Shown: positions 1 through 11,934 of the stretch, in pieces
Numbering within the stretch: position 1 is the first letter of the stretch
Layout of the letters: every line of letters begins with the position of its first letter
Assembly: GCA_011319805.1 (NCBI GenBank)
Contig: SJRY01000299.1
Location: 62,001-126,000 of the forward strand
Reading direction: 5' to 3'
From: Macrocybe gigantea
Taxonomy: Eukaryota; Basidiomycota; Agaricomycetes; Agaricales; Callistosporiaceae
DNA: 64,000 nt
The notes under the pieces: generated by a model
Databases searched by the model: none
What the model was told of the DNA's origin: nothing
The model's input: the letters and a program-made list of their open reading frames with translations, nothing else
Made by a program: the position numbers and the translations under genes

Positions 1-394
1 CAATGTACAGGCTGAATACTACGTCTCGAGCAGACCTGTCCGCTGTGCTTGGACGAGTCCGCCGTGGCGCCAGCGCGATGACAAATTTGGTCACAGTGAG
101 TCACACATCATGTGATGTCGTTGGGACTGCAAGAGGTCAACCTTACGATCTCTTTTGGCCTTAGGTGTCTTCCAGCTTGGAGTGGAACAAACCGGAATAA
201 ACCGTAATGAAATAGTCGTAGCAGTTTTGCAGTGTACGCTATGCACCAATTAAAAGCTATGCATGGTTCCTTGAAATAACCTCGTAGAAGCTACACTTAT
301 GTAAGGAAACGATATTCATTTCCATTTCTCAGAAAACATTGACTGGTCACGTTAATGCGACATACTGCTTTGTAACGGCGCTCTATCCTCAACC
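1..394. promoter_or_regulatory. Region upstream of the arsenic gene
   Basis: No gene visible. The last few hundred bases should be the promoter and 5' UTR of the methyltransferase-reductase fusion; no specific site recognised. Confidence 0.3.
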
Positions 395-2092
395 ATGTCT
401 CAGAAGGTATTCGAACTTTCCGACAAGGCCCTGGAACAGGCGGTAGAAGACCATTACGGCCGTCTGGTTAAAGATCGAGCAGATGGTTCTGGTAGGATAT
501 CGCCCCCTTCTGACATCTAAGACGTCTGTGGTGTAATTTTGGTTAATCCAAGATGCGACCGTTGCGGAGGCTTTGGGATATACAGCCAACCAGCTGTCCT
601 CCATACCCTCGGAATCGATGTTGGGACTTGGTTGTGGAAATCCTGTCGCGGCTGCAAACCTGAAGCCGGTGAGCGTTGTTACGTTGCGATGGACTCTCGT
701 TGGAAAACGCAAGCTGATGCTCGGCGCGACGCCCAGGGCGAGACCGTCGTCGATTTGGGATCGGGCGCGGGCGTAGACGTCTTTCTAGCAGCAAGCAAAG
801 TCGGAGACAGTGGTCAGGCCATCGGTATCGATGGTTCGCAGGTAAGACAAATCGCCGACCGTCGCGCATCGACGTGCTCACGCAACGGAAGGACATGATC
901 GATCGCTCTCGAGCCACTGCTAAGAAGCGGAACCACAAGCCGCCTCATGTTTCTTTCGTCCTTTCCTCTCTGACAGAGCCTTTGCCTATCGCTTCGAATT
1001 CCGTGGATTGCGTCATTTCCAACTGCGTGCTCAACCTCGTGCCCCACTCGGGCAAGCTCGGCGTGCTCAAGGAGATTCATCGGATTCTGAAACCCGGAGG
1101 AAGGATTATGCTTGATGATGTATGTCTGTGCAGCGATATCGTCCTGTGAGCTCCCTGGACTGATTGTGCATCAGATAGTCGCAAAGGCCCAATTCCCGAT
1201 GACATTCGACACAATCTCAATTCCTATGTGACCTGCATCTCGGGTGCAATCACGATTGAGGAGTACGCCAGTCTTATCCGTGAAGGGGGCCTCGAAGGTA
1301 ACACTTTGCTCGCGCTTTCAGGACCTCACATCAGTAACTTCCTGCTCAGCGTGAAATTTGTCGAAACGGCGCGACATCAATGTCTGCGCGTCCGAAAGTT
1401 GCTGCAAACCAAGCGAATCGCCATCTCTCCCGCGATCAGACGCCGATGTCAACAAATACGTGGGTCAGCGGAACCCGGACGTCTCTTCCCAGATCCCTTT
1501 GCTCATGATAGTCCAGCGTCATACCAGATATCTGCGGTCAATTCCGCAGGTTCGTCAGACGAAATCCCGGAAGTGCCGCTGTTGAGATGGTGGGATGCGT
1601 ATCCCAAGGGCCGGTCCACACCTCCGTCAACGACTATCGACGACGTTGCGGCGGTCCTTCGAGGACCTCCAGAGGGGCGTTCGAAGCTGGCCATTATTGA
1701 CGTTCGCCGCAACGATCACGCTGTGAGTCCGGTTCCCGCCAAAAGCCGCGGTTTCTGATCTTCGAAAGGGCGGCCACGTGCGTGGCAGCGAGCAATGGCC
1801 TGCTCAATCGTTCTACGATGACCTTCCGGAATTCCTGAACAAACACCGCAATGTTGAGCGTGTCGTCTTTTATTGTGGAAGTTCGTCGGGAAGAGGTCCC
1901 CGTTGCGCTGGATGGTACGTCGGAACGTTCTGAAACTCGCGAAAAAGAGGTCCAAACGCGTTCTTTGCCAGGTATCAAGATCATCTCAGCGAAACTGGTA
2001 CGACGACGTCGAATGCGTTTGTGATGACGGGAGGTGTGAAAGCGTGGCTTGCAAAGTTTGGTGCAGACGAGACGTTGGTCGATCGCGACTGA
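395..2092 (+). CDS. Arsenite methyltransferase fused to Acr2/rhodanese-type arsenate reductase domain
   Basis: About 419 residues if exons are 395-491, 553-668, 737-841, 892-1123, 1175-1297, ~1350-1463, 1517-1722, 1769-1914 and 1972-2092. The N-terminal ~270 residues form a SAM-dependent methyltransferase of the ArsM/AS3MT type: LGCGNP, the SAM motif [19 protein letters not shown], a Cys before ISGA, and a C-terminal CASESCC metalloid-type Cys cluster. These Cys positions match the As(III)-binding cysteines known in the family. After YQISAVNS the same reading frame runs on into a ~130-residue rhodanese/Cdc25-like domain with IIDVRR, GGHVRGS and the active-site loop [12 protein letters not shown] (Cys-X5-Arg), as in yeast Acr2 arsenate reductase. 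Inferred role: reduce As(V) to As(III) and methylate it in the cytosol. Between ~1297 and ~1372 no canonical splice keeps the frame open (a TGA at 1352), so a base error or lesion is likely there. Confidence 0.8.
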
Positions 2093-2206
2093 GAACGGAT
2101 GTGGATATTGTAAGACCTATTATCCAATGATTTATCTTCAGCTTCCAGAATAAACATATGTCGCTCTTGCTCCATTGACCTGAATCTTGCGAACGCGCAG
2201 TTGCTC

Positions 2207-4044
2207 ATGAGAAAGTTGGCGGACAAGTTCAAAAGCGGTCTTCACCTGCACCGTGAAAACCAACCCGGTCCTTCACTTTCGTCGGGCGCAAATGTCGTTG
2301 ACATCAGCCCTTTCAGCAACACCCTGGTCTATCGGTACCGCAAGCAGAGGGGCGTGAATCTCGGTATGCTTTGTCGCCATGTCCTATTGCTGGTGACGGG
2401 GTTGACCGGTTTAAGGGTCATGGTTCGTGCTCGAGCGTTGGATCGCGGACAGCCCATTCCGCAGCGCGCACCACCCTGCACAGAGCGATCTCGACGTCGC
2501 AAGAGGCGCGAACGCGCGAGAGATACTAGAAGCCCACTGGGACAGTTGGATCGTCGAGGCCGACTGGCGTGGATAGCTCAGCGCGGCATCAATTCGGTCA
2601 GAATACCGGTACGCAAAAGCATTGCCGTTGCGCCTTATCAAGGACGAGGCCTCTCATCCTTGGATTGAGATCGGTTATTACCATCTTTGTGGAGCGGACG
2701 CTTCTGTGCTGGAAAACACCGATTTCGGGGATTTTGAGCATGTGTTTTCGGGTGCCTGGTCTAGAATTATGCGGGCTATTGAGACTGCTGGCAAGTACGG
2801 TATTGGTGTCCTCATAGGTAACGTCAGAGATGTCTTCGTCGCCTTTGTGTTTGTGATTTCTTGGGACAAACAGATCTCCACGCCGCTCCCGGAAAGCAAA
2901 ACAGCGACGCGCACTCTGGGACGTCCGAGGCGCCTAGATTCTTCAGTGATAAGCGACATCGAAAACACGCGATACACGTCCTGTGTGTGCTTCTCAGATC
3001 CCTGAAGAAACACGCCGAAGGGCACACACCGCCACTGTGCAACCTATTAGGTATATAGAGCTGCTGAACGAGCCGCAGCCAGACAGAGACGAGGACCTGC
3101 AGGCGTGGTACACGTCTGCGATCAAAGAACTCCGAGCGATCGATCCAACGATTCCCCTATACCTCGGCGAATGCTGGAGAACGGATCAATACGCGGATTA
3201 TCTGGCAGGTCTTTCTCCGTCGTCGTTGACGGTTCTGGACCATCACCTTTACCGGTGCTTTACGGCTGCGACATCTCGACAAAGGCTCACCAGCATGCGT
3301 GGGCGATTCGGGATCCCAACGGCGAGACGCAAAGGATGTTTGAGCGCGTTGCGGAGAAGGTGGGACGCGCCGGAGGCGGACTCGTCGTGGGAGAGTGGTC
3401 GGGAGCGCTGAATCCCGGTTCGCTCACAGGATCGCGGGGCGAGGTGAGGGATTTTGTCGAGGCGCAGCTTTCATTGTACGAGCGGTATTGCGGCGGTTGG
3501 TATTTTGGACGTACAAAAAGGAGCACGGCGGCGATACGGGATGGAGTTTTCGAGACGCTGTGAACGCCGGGTGTTCCCAGGACCAGTGGCTCTGAGACCT
3601 ATACGCAATTGGAGACAGGATGAAGATCGTCGGAGCAGAACGCGGGACGAGCAGAAGAGCAAGGCATTGCGTAAGTGAAGGGTCTTTGTTGTTGTTTTTT
3701 TCTTTTGCTAATGACAGGACGATAGACGAGCACACGACGTATTGGTCACAATATCCCGGTCATTATGGACATTGGCGGTTCGAGGAGGGGTTTATCAAAG
3801 GATGGGATGACGGGTACAGTTTCTCGGCTCGTCGTCATGGTCGGCGGCTATGCTTCTGAGCTCGGCTTTGCAAAGGCGTGGGCAAAGGGTCGGACGAGCG
3901 ACCACGGCAAGCACTACTGGGAATTTGGTACGCCCTTACTAAGACGACGGTGTGACGAGTCTGACGGACGGAGGAACAGAGCACGGATTCACTCAAGGTG
4001 CAGCAGCTGCGCGTCGAGACTTTGAGCAGACGTACTGCATGTAG
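2207..4044 (+). CDS. GH5 family glucan 1,3-beta-glucosidase-like protein (frame-disrupted)
   Basis: Resembles fungal exo-beta-1,3-glucanases of glycoside hydrolase family 5, which trim cell-wall beta-glucan. Visible blocks in order: RGVNLGSWFVLERWI, GINSVRIP, GIGVLIDLHAAPGKQN, the acid/base region IELLNEPQ (Glu in NEP), TVLDHHLYRCF, VVGEWSGAL (nucleophile Glu in GEWS), WTYKKE, and a C-terminal tail EHGFTQGAAAARRDFEQ. No signal peptide is evident at the chosen ATG (MRKLADKF), so an intracellular form or a missed upstream exon is possible. Introns include ~2370-2419, ~2611-2669 and ~2818-2875. The frame breaks about five times (near 2568, 3053, 3262, 3508 and 3569); three of these fit loss of one base from a short homopolymer. 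It is therefore either a pseudogene or, more likely, an error-bearing consensus. It lies 114 bp after the arsenic gene, same strand. Confidence 0.75.
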
Positions 4045-4142
4045 AGAATGGATGGTATATATACACGTGTTGGCCTCGAGGAAGGATCACGTGGTGTTCA
4101 GTGGAGAGGATATTGAGTCTGGGAACGTTGATCGGTCTGGAT

Positions 4143-5822
4143 ATGTCCTTCTGTGCCGAAAGACGGGTAGCGAACACGCCGTGAGCGAGTCGTGACAAAA
4201 GGGAAAGTCGATCCCGCCCGCTCATCCCCAGGCCAAAAGCGAACCTGACCCTGCCGCCGGCTCCTCCGAAAGACAAAGGCAAGGGCAAGGGAAGAGCGAG
4301 AGCGAGGACGAGGAGGGAAAGACCAGCCAACGACGATCCCGAGAATTCTCGGTTTGTCAAGATCGCGAATCTGCTCGTCGAAGGGAAAAAGGGCGTCGAG
4401 CTGGAGGCCGCGGTCGAGGAATGGGAGGACAGACGGAGAAAGGGCAAGATGGTCAGGCTCGGAAGCGACGTCGACGATGACGCCGTCGACCGTTCTCCGA
4501 TACGTTCCCCGTCGATCCGCACACCCGACACCGCCGAGTCCACCTCGTCTTTCTCGGCCCTCTCAGACTCTTTCGCGTCCGATTCTGGCGATCGTCGCTC
4601 CCGCTCACGAAGCCCGGCCAGGCCAGGACAACCACCTCCCTCCTCCGCGACGTTCATTCTAGACCGGGAGCCGCTCACGCACATGTTCAAGCGTTCTTCC
4701 TCGGCCCCAGCGCCCCGTCATCGATTCCCGTATCTCACGACGCGGGCTCCGCTGCCCAGTTCGCCGCTGCGAGAAAGCGCCACCAGCGCCGAACGCTCGC
4801 CGACGCCGGTCGCTTCTGGAACCGCTGGTCCCTCGTCCTCGCAGTCCCAAACCCACACGCACGGACACGCCCGTCGCGAGACGATCTCGTTTCCTATCGA
4901 TCCGTCGTCGTCGTCGTCGTCGTCTTCGTCGCAGCAGCCGGCTCGCTGGTGGCGCTGACGTGGGAAGAAGAAGAGACGCGTCGTCGGCTCGAGACCACCG
5001 CCGAACCGTCTCTGTACTCGTGGCGGACCTTTGCGGGCGGAACGTACGTGTACGACCAGGGATGCGACGGAGCGTACGAGCCCGGCTCCGCCATGTCGTT
5101 GGACGACATGGGATACGAGGGGCCGGGCGCACTGGCCTTTGACAGAGAGTACTTTACAGTGGGCGGTCCTTCTGTTTTGATCTCGCATCTTTGATTGCTG
5201 ATTGTCTACAGCATTTTTCAAACGACGGCACAGAGGCGCCTGGACACGGCAACGTCAACTGGACGAACCTGCAAGGGCGGAGCGGCCTTGTCGCCGTCAT
5301 CGACGATCCCCTGAGGTACAAATACTCCAGTAGTTCCGTCCCCGTGTCGCCTTCCATCCCTGAAAACTCTCCAGCGAGTCCTCCTCTACACCAAGACGGC
5401 AACGAGCCCGGATTGTCAAGCCCGACATTTTATTCTCCTTCGTCTCCCGTTCCCTCGTCGTCGTTTTCCACACTCTCCGGCTGGAACGGAGAGATGAAAC
5501 TGGATATTTCCTTGCCGTCCCTTCTTGACGTTCGGTATGTGAAAAAAAATTTTTTTCAGTGTGTTTTATGTCTTTTTCGTTCATACGGTTGCGCGGTGCT
5601 CGTTAGTGTACCGACTATCCATGGCCACGGCCGTCCAGGCTTGTCTATGCAAAATTCAACTCGACGGACCAAGACGCTGCGAAAGAGGCACGCCGCCGCA
5701 AGTCCGGCACCAACGTCGCTGCACATGCGCCTCCTCCGTGGGCAAGCGTCCGACCGGCGGTAGTGCCAAGCTATCCCCGGCGAGACTTTGGGCTGCCGTA
5801 TGACGACGACGAAGGCGAATAG
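4143..5822 (+). CDS. Ser-rich low-complexity protein of unknown function
   Basis: Not recognised. The chosen ATG at 4143 gives MSFCAERRVANTP and splices over a 51-nt intron (4181-4231) into a Lys/Arg-rich stretch, a possibly helical segment (FVKIANLLVEGKKGVELEAAVEEWEDRRRKG, read in parts), then a long Ser/Pro/Arg-rich region ending in poly-Ser encoded by a (GTC)n tract near 4905-4930. That frame stops at 4958 (QPARWWR), but good coding sequence resumes at once in another frame (ALTWEEEETRRRLE, then GTYVYDQG, AMSLDDMGYEG, YFTHFSNDG, GWNGEMKLDISLPSLLDV). It continues over introns ~5159-5211 and ~5535-5638 to a stop at 5822 (LPYDDDEGE). Slippage or a base error in the GTC tract would unite the two halves; otherwise there are two genes. 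The composition suggests a largely disordered nuclear or regulatory protein, which is inference only. Confidence 0.5.
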
Positions 5823-6716
5823 GGTAGGTAAGACGGTGTTGGCATCGTTCTGCCGCCGGGCCAACCTCCTGCATAGCCATGTACCTACATATATGTCTGT
5901 CGTTCGTCACGGTGGCTCTAGCCATTGTTTTTTTTTTCCCACCTTCATCCATGAAATGCCAACCGAGCGAGCTTCTCGATAGTTACAATTAGTTGGGTGA
6001 GGCCTTCCGAGTATCTTTTTGGATGCGATGCTTTCCCGTGCTTCGGGTTGCATTAGCAGTTTATTTCTTTTCTTTTCTTTTTCAATGAATGAATCAGGTG
6101 TTCCTACATTTTCTTTTATGCACGAAATGTCACAGAGACTGTTCCGAACAACACTGTTCGTCCTCTGAGGTTGCCAAATCACATGACAGTGACGGAGGCC
6201 CAAAGGATGTATCCTTGTCCGAGTTGTCGTCAATGTTGCCCCCACCCTTGCCGCACAGTGTCGACCGTCTTGCATCCAAGAAGTCGTGGCACTTGATTAC
6301 CGCCCTAGATCCAACGACAATGAGAACACCGTTCTCACTTGTGACAGGTACAACTTGAGTATCGGGTGGAACCCGAATCTGAGCTGGATATGCGACGTGC
6401 TCTCTATCAGAACTGTCGCCATAGTGTCGGAGTACCACCGCTTCCGCTATGTGTAGGGCGCGACGACGGCCGGAACTGTTTGCGACCTCCCAATCGACGT
6501 TCCGCACACATTTCCAAACTACTGCAGAGCGTGGCTTCGAGATGGCGATTCATGATACGGAGGTAAATTTGAAGAGTGAACGGTCTGCATTCAAAAGCGT
6601 GGACAGTGCGTAACAGAACTTTTTTTTTTTCGCTGGTATTCTCTGACGAGTATCGTGACAGCTGCAAAGGATCACAACATTGGATTGAAAGCGTTAATAA
6701 ATACACGAGACTTTGG
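5823..6716. other. Intergenic region, no supported gene
   Basis: AT-rich in part, with T-rich runs near 5928-5938 and 6066-6082. A 125-codon minus-strand open frame (6130-6507) shows no recognisable motif and is not supported as a gene. Confidence 0.4.
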
Positions 6717-7296
6717 TCACGTCATGGCATGGACCTGCGTTGCTCCCTCGACGGGTGCGATGCCTGCCCAGCGGTCCTTGACAAAGACTGGCCGGGACAC
6801 ATATACTCAAATCTTCGTCTTCCATGAGAAACAAAGCGAGGACTCACGCTCGGTGGAGAACGGGATCTCTGCAAAGGTCTTGAAGTTGCCGGTCTGGATG
6901 GCCTGCGCATCTCCGAACGCGACAGAGAGATGCGAGATGGCGCTTCCGCAGTTGCTGCAGAACACACGGGTGACTGCGTGCAGACGTCAGCGGACTAGAG
7001 AGATGGCGAAAAAAATAACGAGGCGTGGACAGACCGGTGTTGCCGCTGGGCGCTTTGATGTCAAAGTTCTTGATGGGGCCTTTGATGACGACGTCCTTCT
7101 TGGGCGCGAGGATGTTGGTGCTGAACGCGCTTCCGCTCGTCTGCTTGCAGTCCCAGCAGTGACAAATGACCTGTAGGGGGCGCATTCGGTCAGTATGGTA
7201 AGGAGGCGCTGGATGGCAGATGCTCGCCTGGTCCGGATGGGACGAGTTGACAGTGATGGTGGTCTGACCGCAGAGACAGGATCCTTCGAGAGGCAT
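6717..7296 (-). CDS. GFA/CENP-V family zinc-fold protein (Mss4-like)
   Basis: The protein begins MPLEGSCLCGQTTITV and carries the family's spaced cysteine pairs: CLCG near the start, CHCWDC about 35 residues later, and CSNCGS in the next exon (VTRVFCSNCGSAISHL). This is the pattern of glutathione-dependent formaldehyde-activating enzyme (GFA)/CENP-V domains, small Zn-binding Mss4-like folds of mostly unknown substrate in fungi. Length is about 130 residues, usual for the family. Later exons read GDAQAIQTGNFKDFAEIPFSTE and LFVKDRWAGIAPVEGA, ending at the stop at 6717-6719. The first intron (7171-7227, 57 nt) appears to use a GC donor (CAG|GCGAGC) with a CAG acceptor; with it the frame joins as HPDQ-VICHC. 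The start at 7296 is fixed by the conserved GSCLCG close to the N terminus. Confidence 0.8.
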
Positions 7297-10200
7297 GGTC
7301 GAAAAGCGGGCGTGAGATGGTGCGCCTGTCTCAATCAGACCGTGTTTTATAAGTCTCCGTCACGGGATGCAGAAGCAAAAAAAGTCGACAGCTGGATGAC
7401 TGAGCATCCAACGAGTCATTCGACGCTCGGAGCTCTCTACAGCAATTGTGGAAGAGAGGCATAGGTAAGCGGCAACATGTGATTGGATGACGAGATGGGA
7501 AAACATCCACTGACACGTCCGACGGTGGCAGCGTCAATTCATTGAAGCGTGAGATGTCCGCGGTGGATAACAACGCTCGATGTCGCACTCTCGCCCTCCA
7601 TCCTCGCACTAATCGTCCCATCCAAACGGGATGGCGCTCTGCTCAAAGCGCCCTCCACCCTCTTCCGTTCACCAGATCCTCCATGCTCATCTACGCCGGC
7701 ATCGCCGCGGACTACCTCACCGACGTGCCGTAATTTGAAAGTCCACGCAGACTCGAATGATGCGGACTGTTTCGAGTGCGCCGAGGACAGAGAGGCCGCC
7801 ACAGACTTGCTAGTCAACCCGGGCGGAACTGGGTAGATGCCCAAGCCGCCTGCGCCGATCCTTCGCGCCCGCACCTCCGCACACGACACCTCGGCAAGAC
7901 ACGGATGCTCGCGCATTGGCTGCCGTTTGATTATCAGTATGATCCTGCACGAATTGCGGCAGAGCGGGTCGGGTATATGACGACTAACGCCAGAAGGAGA
8001 CGCGGCATTAGCATCAAGGACGAGCGCTTCGGCTCTTTTTTAAAAAAAATCTGCGGGCGGCGGGTTCACGACCTTGTGGCAAATTTTGGAGATCGAAAAC
8101 GAACATGTTTTCGGAGAGAGCCGAGACGGCCGGTTCTTCAAAATGGCAAACGTTGATATCCTGGGCGCCTACGCTTGAGACCCGAGGTTCACGAATTCTA
8201 ACTCAGTCGTTTGCACATTTTGAAGATCCAGTTTTCCTGGCCGATCGCAGCGCAGGTGGTTCCCATCAAGTTTCCAAGTAACGTCTCTGCGTCACAAAAC
8301 AGTCCAGTACCCGGGCTGGTACCAATCCCCAATAAACTGTTGGCCTGCCAAACTTCCATTAATGATGCGTTTGCGTGTTCATTCCCACCAGGACAAGCAG
8401 AGCCTCATGCACATGTTTGTAAAGCAAACTACACCCATGGCGACCGAATTATCGTGGCGAATGGCACCCACATAGTCTTACCTCAAAGCCCCTGCCACTC
8501 CGCCTATCGTTGGTCATTATTCACGGCATCCTTGATCCGCATTACAGTAGAGTCTTCCACTGTTCCTGCCATTTTCTGTGATTTCTGCATAAACTCGGCA
8601 GCCTGGGATTGTTCGTTCTGCTGGTAGATTTCTGTATGGATCGAGTAATGATCCAAAAGGAAAAGGTGAGCTCGCTATTCGCTCGTACGATGGTGATCGC
8701 GCTCCTCGTTTTTAGCATGCCAACGTCCTCCTGTCATCTTTGCTAGCTATGCTCTGACCGATTCCACTCACCACATATTGTTCAGGCTGGCGATGGCACT
8801 AGATTATGGAGAGCTTTCTGTCGTTTAGCGCGTCTTCATTCTATTCCACAATAACCCCCGAGGCCAAAGACGCACCAGCAGCTCACCAACTCTTGAATCC
8901 TCGTAATCCTCGTCTCCGGTGCGATGTCGTATTGAGCAGCGGGGACTGTAAACCCGAGGCTCACACGTCGCGGAATGCCCAGGAATCCTCTCTAAGTCCT
9001 CTGTTGTCCGTCCCATTCAAATGGCTACTTCTTCCGCCAACTCATTCCCAAGAATGGGATGGACGGATTGACGGCGTAAAGGACGTTCACCCTATCGGCC
9101 ACGCCATTCACGAGCACCCTCTGATTTTTCAATTGGATGCAGCATTAAACTCGAAGATCAGGTAACCCTTCTGTTTACTGCGGCCAATTAGTCTGAATTC
9201 GTCACCGGCCGCCAGAGGACATTCTGCATGGAAGAAGCCTGCCAACCGTGGGCATTGGAAGGGGAAAACGAGTCCCCCTGGATGACTCACTATGAATTAA
9301 AATCGTACGTTTTTCAATCAGGAACTCTACCGGAGATGTCAATTAACCAATGATTGCAAGAATGAATGAAGGGACTGCGAGGCCTTGTCTTCACATGTTC
9401 ACACGTCGACCGTTGAGCGGTCGATGCTCTGTGAATTGACAATGCCGTTCTCGTATGGTTATCGACGTTCCCACCGCGATGCTTTCTTTCGCCCCAATGC
9501 CTCGAGGCCAACCGGCCATATTCTCAGGAACTGAATAAGAACTAATTCTGTTCCTTAAGTCGTAAGCGGTTCGACAGCGCGGAAAAGAAAGCAGAACAAA
9601 AGTCAGCCATCTTTCCCCCTTTACATTGTCGACGACACGCGAAGAAGGCTCCACCTCTTCCACGAACCTTTTCACCTCTTGCCAGCCCAAATCCGCCCTC
9701 GGCTACCTCTGGCACGCACCTCGAGTTTGTCCCTCGTAAGCTACTTCTCTTTCCACGCATCTGAGCCCATCCGCAAGTCCGTTATCCGCGAGTCCGTTTT
9801 CTGCCTGAGGGCAAGGCACCCGGTCGTGCGTGAGGACGCACTCCATTTGGCGCATGGCATGCCAAACGAAGAGAGAAGATCGAGGAGCCAGGCGCGGTGC
9901 ACAGCCGCAAGCGCCTCGGCGTCTCGTGTTCCGCCAGTCTCACACTCGACTTCTCTTCAAAGCCACAAACCGTCCGCCAGTTCCGGCCTTTTGTCCGACA
10001 GCGCGACACCGGACCATACCACCCCCGCACTTCTCTCTGCCTTGCTTGTTTCTCTCTTCGTGATCAGGAAGGCGATCGCCGACCGACGTTCCGTCTCGTC
10101 AGAGACTCTTGCGTCACAAACGTCCAGGGCCGCCTTTGTTTGGAAAAAAGAAGCCGCTTTCTCACAGCGACTGTAACGTCTGGAACGACGAACTTCCTCC

Positions 10201-11934
10201 GAGGATCGTTTTTGATACGGCCGATCGGATTTCCCGTGCGCAACCCCGGAGTAGCTATGTGAGAAAAGGCAGTTCCTATACCGCAAAATCAGAAGAAGCA
10301 TCTCTCGACCGACCATCGACACAAACATTCACACATACACGCGTGTCTGTGGCTTCATCCGTCTCTGCGGATTTTTCCCGCTATATACCCTCGGCGAATT
10401 GTGGTTCACCGCTTCTTGGAATCAATGGTAAGTTTATGGTGGATGTACCTGTCGCGAACCTTTTTCGAATGCGATCCCAGGAACAAGGGCGGAACGAGGC
10501 ACTGCGGTTTTTTGCTTCATAGATGGTCTCAGCCTCCTTTCTCTTGGTTGCCCAGCCCATTTCCGCCTTTGTCGTGCGGAATGCCGCGTTGCGTTCCTGC
10601 CAGCTGGGGAGGTGCGTGCGTGAGAGATAAGCAGCTCACGTCATGAACCCGCTTCGTTCGGGCGGGTATGGCTTGTCGCACACACGTTGGAGGTCGTCGC
10701 TCACGCACGACCCACATCATGTTGTGAGCCATATTTATCTTTTGAGGAGGTGGAGCCAAACTTTCAGCTGAGCCCAGATAGCAACCGCTCGGTGAATTTA
10801 CCCGGTTACCAATATATTTCTGCCGTGCCCATTGCATAGGAACTCACGTCAGCTCATCATCTCATGAAGATGCATTCTAGGAACAACTCAGGCACGAGGA
10901 TTGGATTTTCACCTCATCACCGCCGCGAGGAAACTGCAAATTCGAAAATCCTGCACCTTTCTGGCATAGAGTGGGCATAAACACCTATCATGCCAAGCTC
11001 CCATGACCCACCGTTCCGGGACGACAGCGAGACTGAGTTTCTTTGGAAAGTCACAAGAACAGCAGCGAAAGCATGCACGCTTTTTTTTCTATCAGCAACG
11101 ACGCAAATGTCCCCTTTAGTAAGGAGCGAAACGTATTGGACGCTGTGACAGCAGCCGTCGAACTCCGACAGTTGCACTCACAGACGATGCGGCTGATCAT
11201 CCGTCATTGCGCACGGGATGATGCGTTTTCTTTTTTTAACTTGAGTTTTGATCCATGAGGGAGAGAGCGACTCGGCATATGGTATCGGACGTTCGAATCA
11301 GCGGAGATCTGGCGACAAAGTCATGTGTTTTTAGACTCTTTGTACTCGTCGCAATGGGTCAACGTCAACGCACTCGGCCCAGCGTGCTCCGTTGAGAACG
11401 ATCACGCCAACGACAGAGAAACCGCTAGAACAGCTGTCCAGAACGCACGCGGTCCTCACCGACCGACCTTCTGTTATCGAAGGGTTCGAACTCGAACGGG
11501 GATGATGATGGACAGGGAGTTTCAGAGTGGCAAGGAAAGGAAACGCAAAATACAACAAGGATGCCGCGCCGTCTCAAGCCGGGGGTGAGGACAAGGAGGC
11601 CCATCATCATCTGTTTACTCGGAACACGAAAGTGTTTTTTCTGCGAATTTGCTAAATGTATACACTCCCTATTGCGTATCCAATCTGATCCCAGATGCGA
11701 CCTTCTGACCGGATGGAGATAATCCGTGCTCGTGGTGTTTTGGTCCCCCCTGGCCACCCCCCTCTCTTAGTGATAAGGCACAAGGAAAACCGGAGCAATT
11801 TTAGGTTATGTTCCAGGAGTATATAATATGACGGCCCATCCGCTGCCATCCAGGTATCAAGCACCTCGTCCCCAGGCACTGGCCGCACAACCGCCTCTCA
11901 GCCTCGCCCTCATCCCCTACCCATTTTTTTTCCA
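7297..11934. other. Long intergenic stretch with only unassigned open frames
   Basis: About 4.6 kb without a recognisable gene. GC-rich sequence at 7540-7840 has coding-like character: a 95-codon plus-strand frame 7549-7836 ending TDLLVNPGGTG, and an overlapping minus frame 7539-7916. Other open frames are 8211-8627, 8806-9165, 9679-10176 (165 codons, Ser-rich) and 10109-10522, all plus strand and all without motifs I can name. They may be chance frames or remnants. Confidence 0.3.

Noticed and set aside
3989..4690. Minus-strand 233-codon Ser/Arg-rich frame
   Set aside because: Opposite the better-supported plus-strand gene with a clean 51-nt first intron; composition is that of an antisense shadow.
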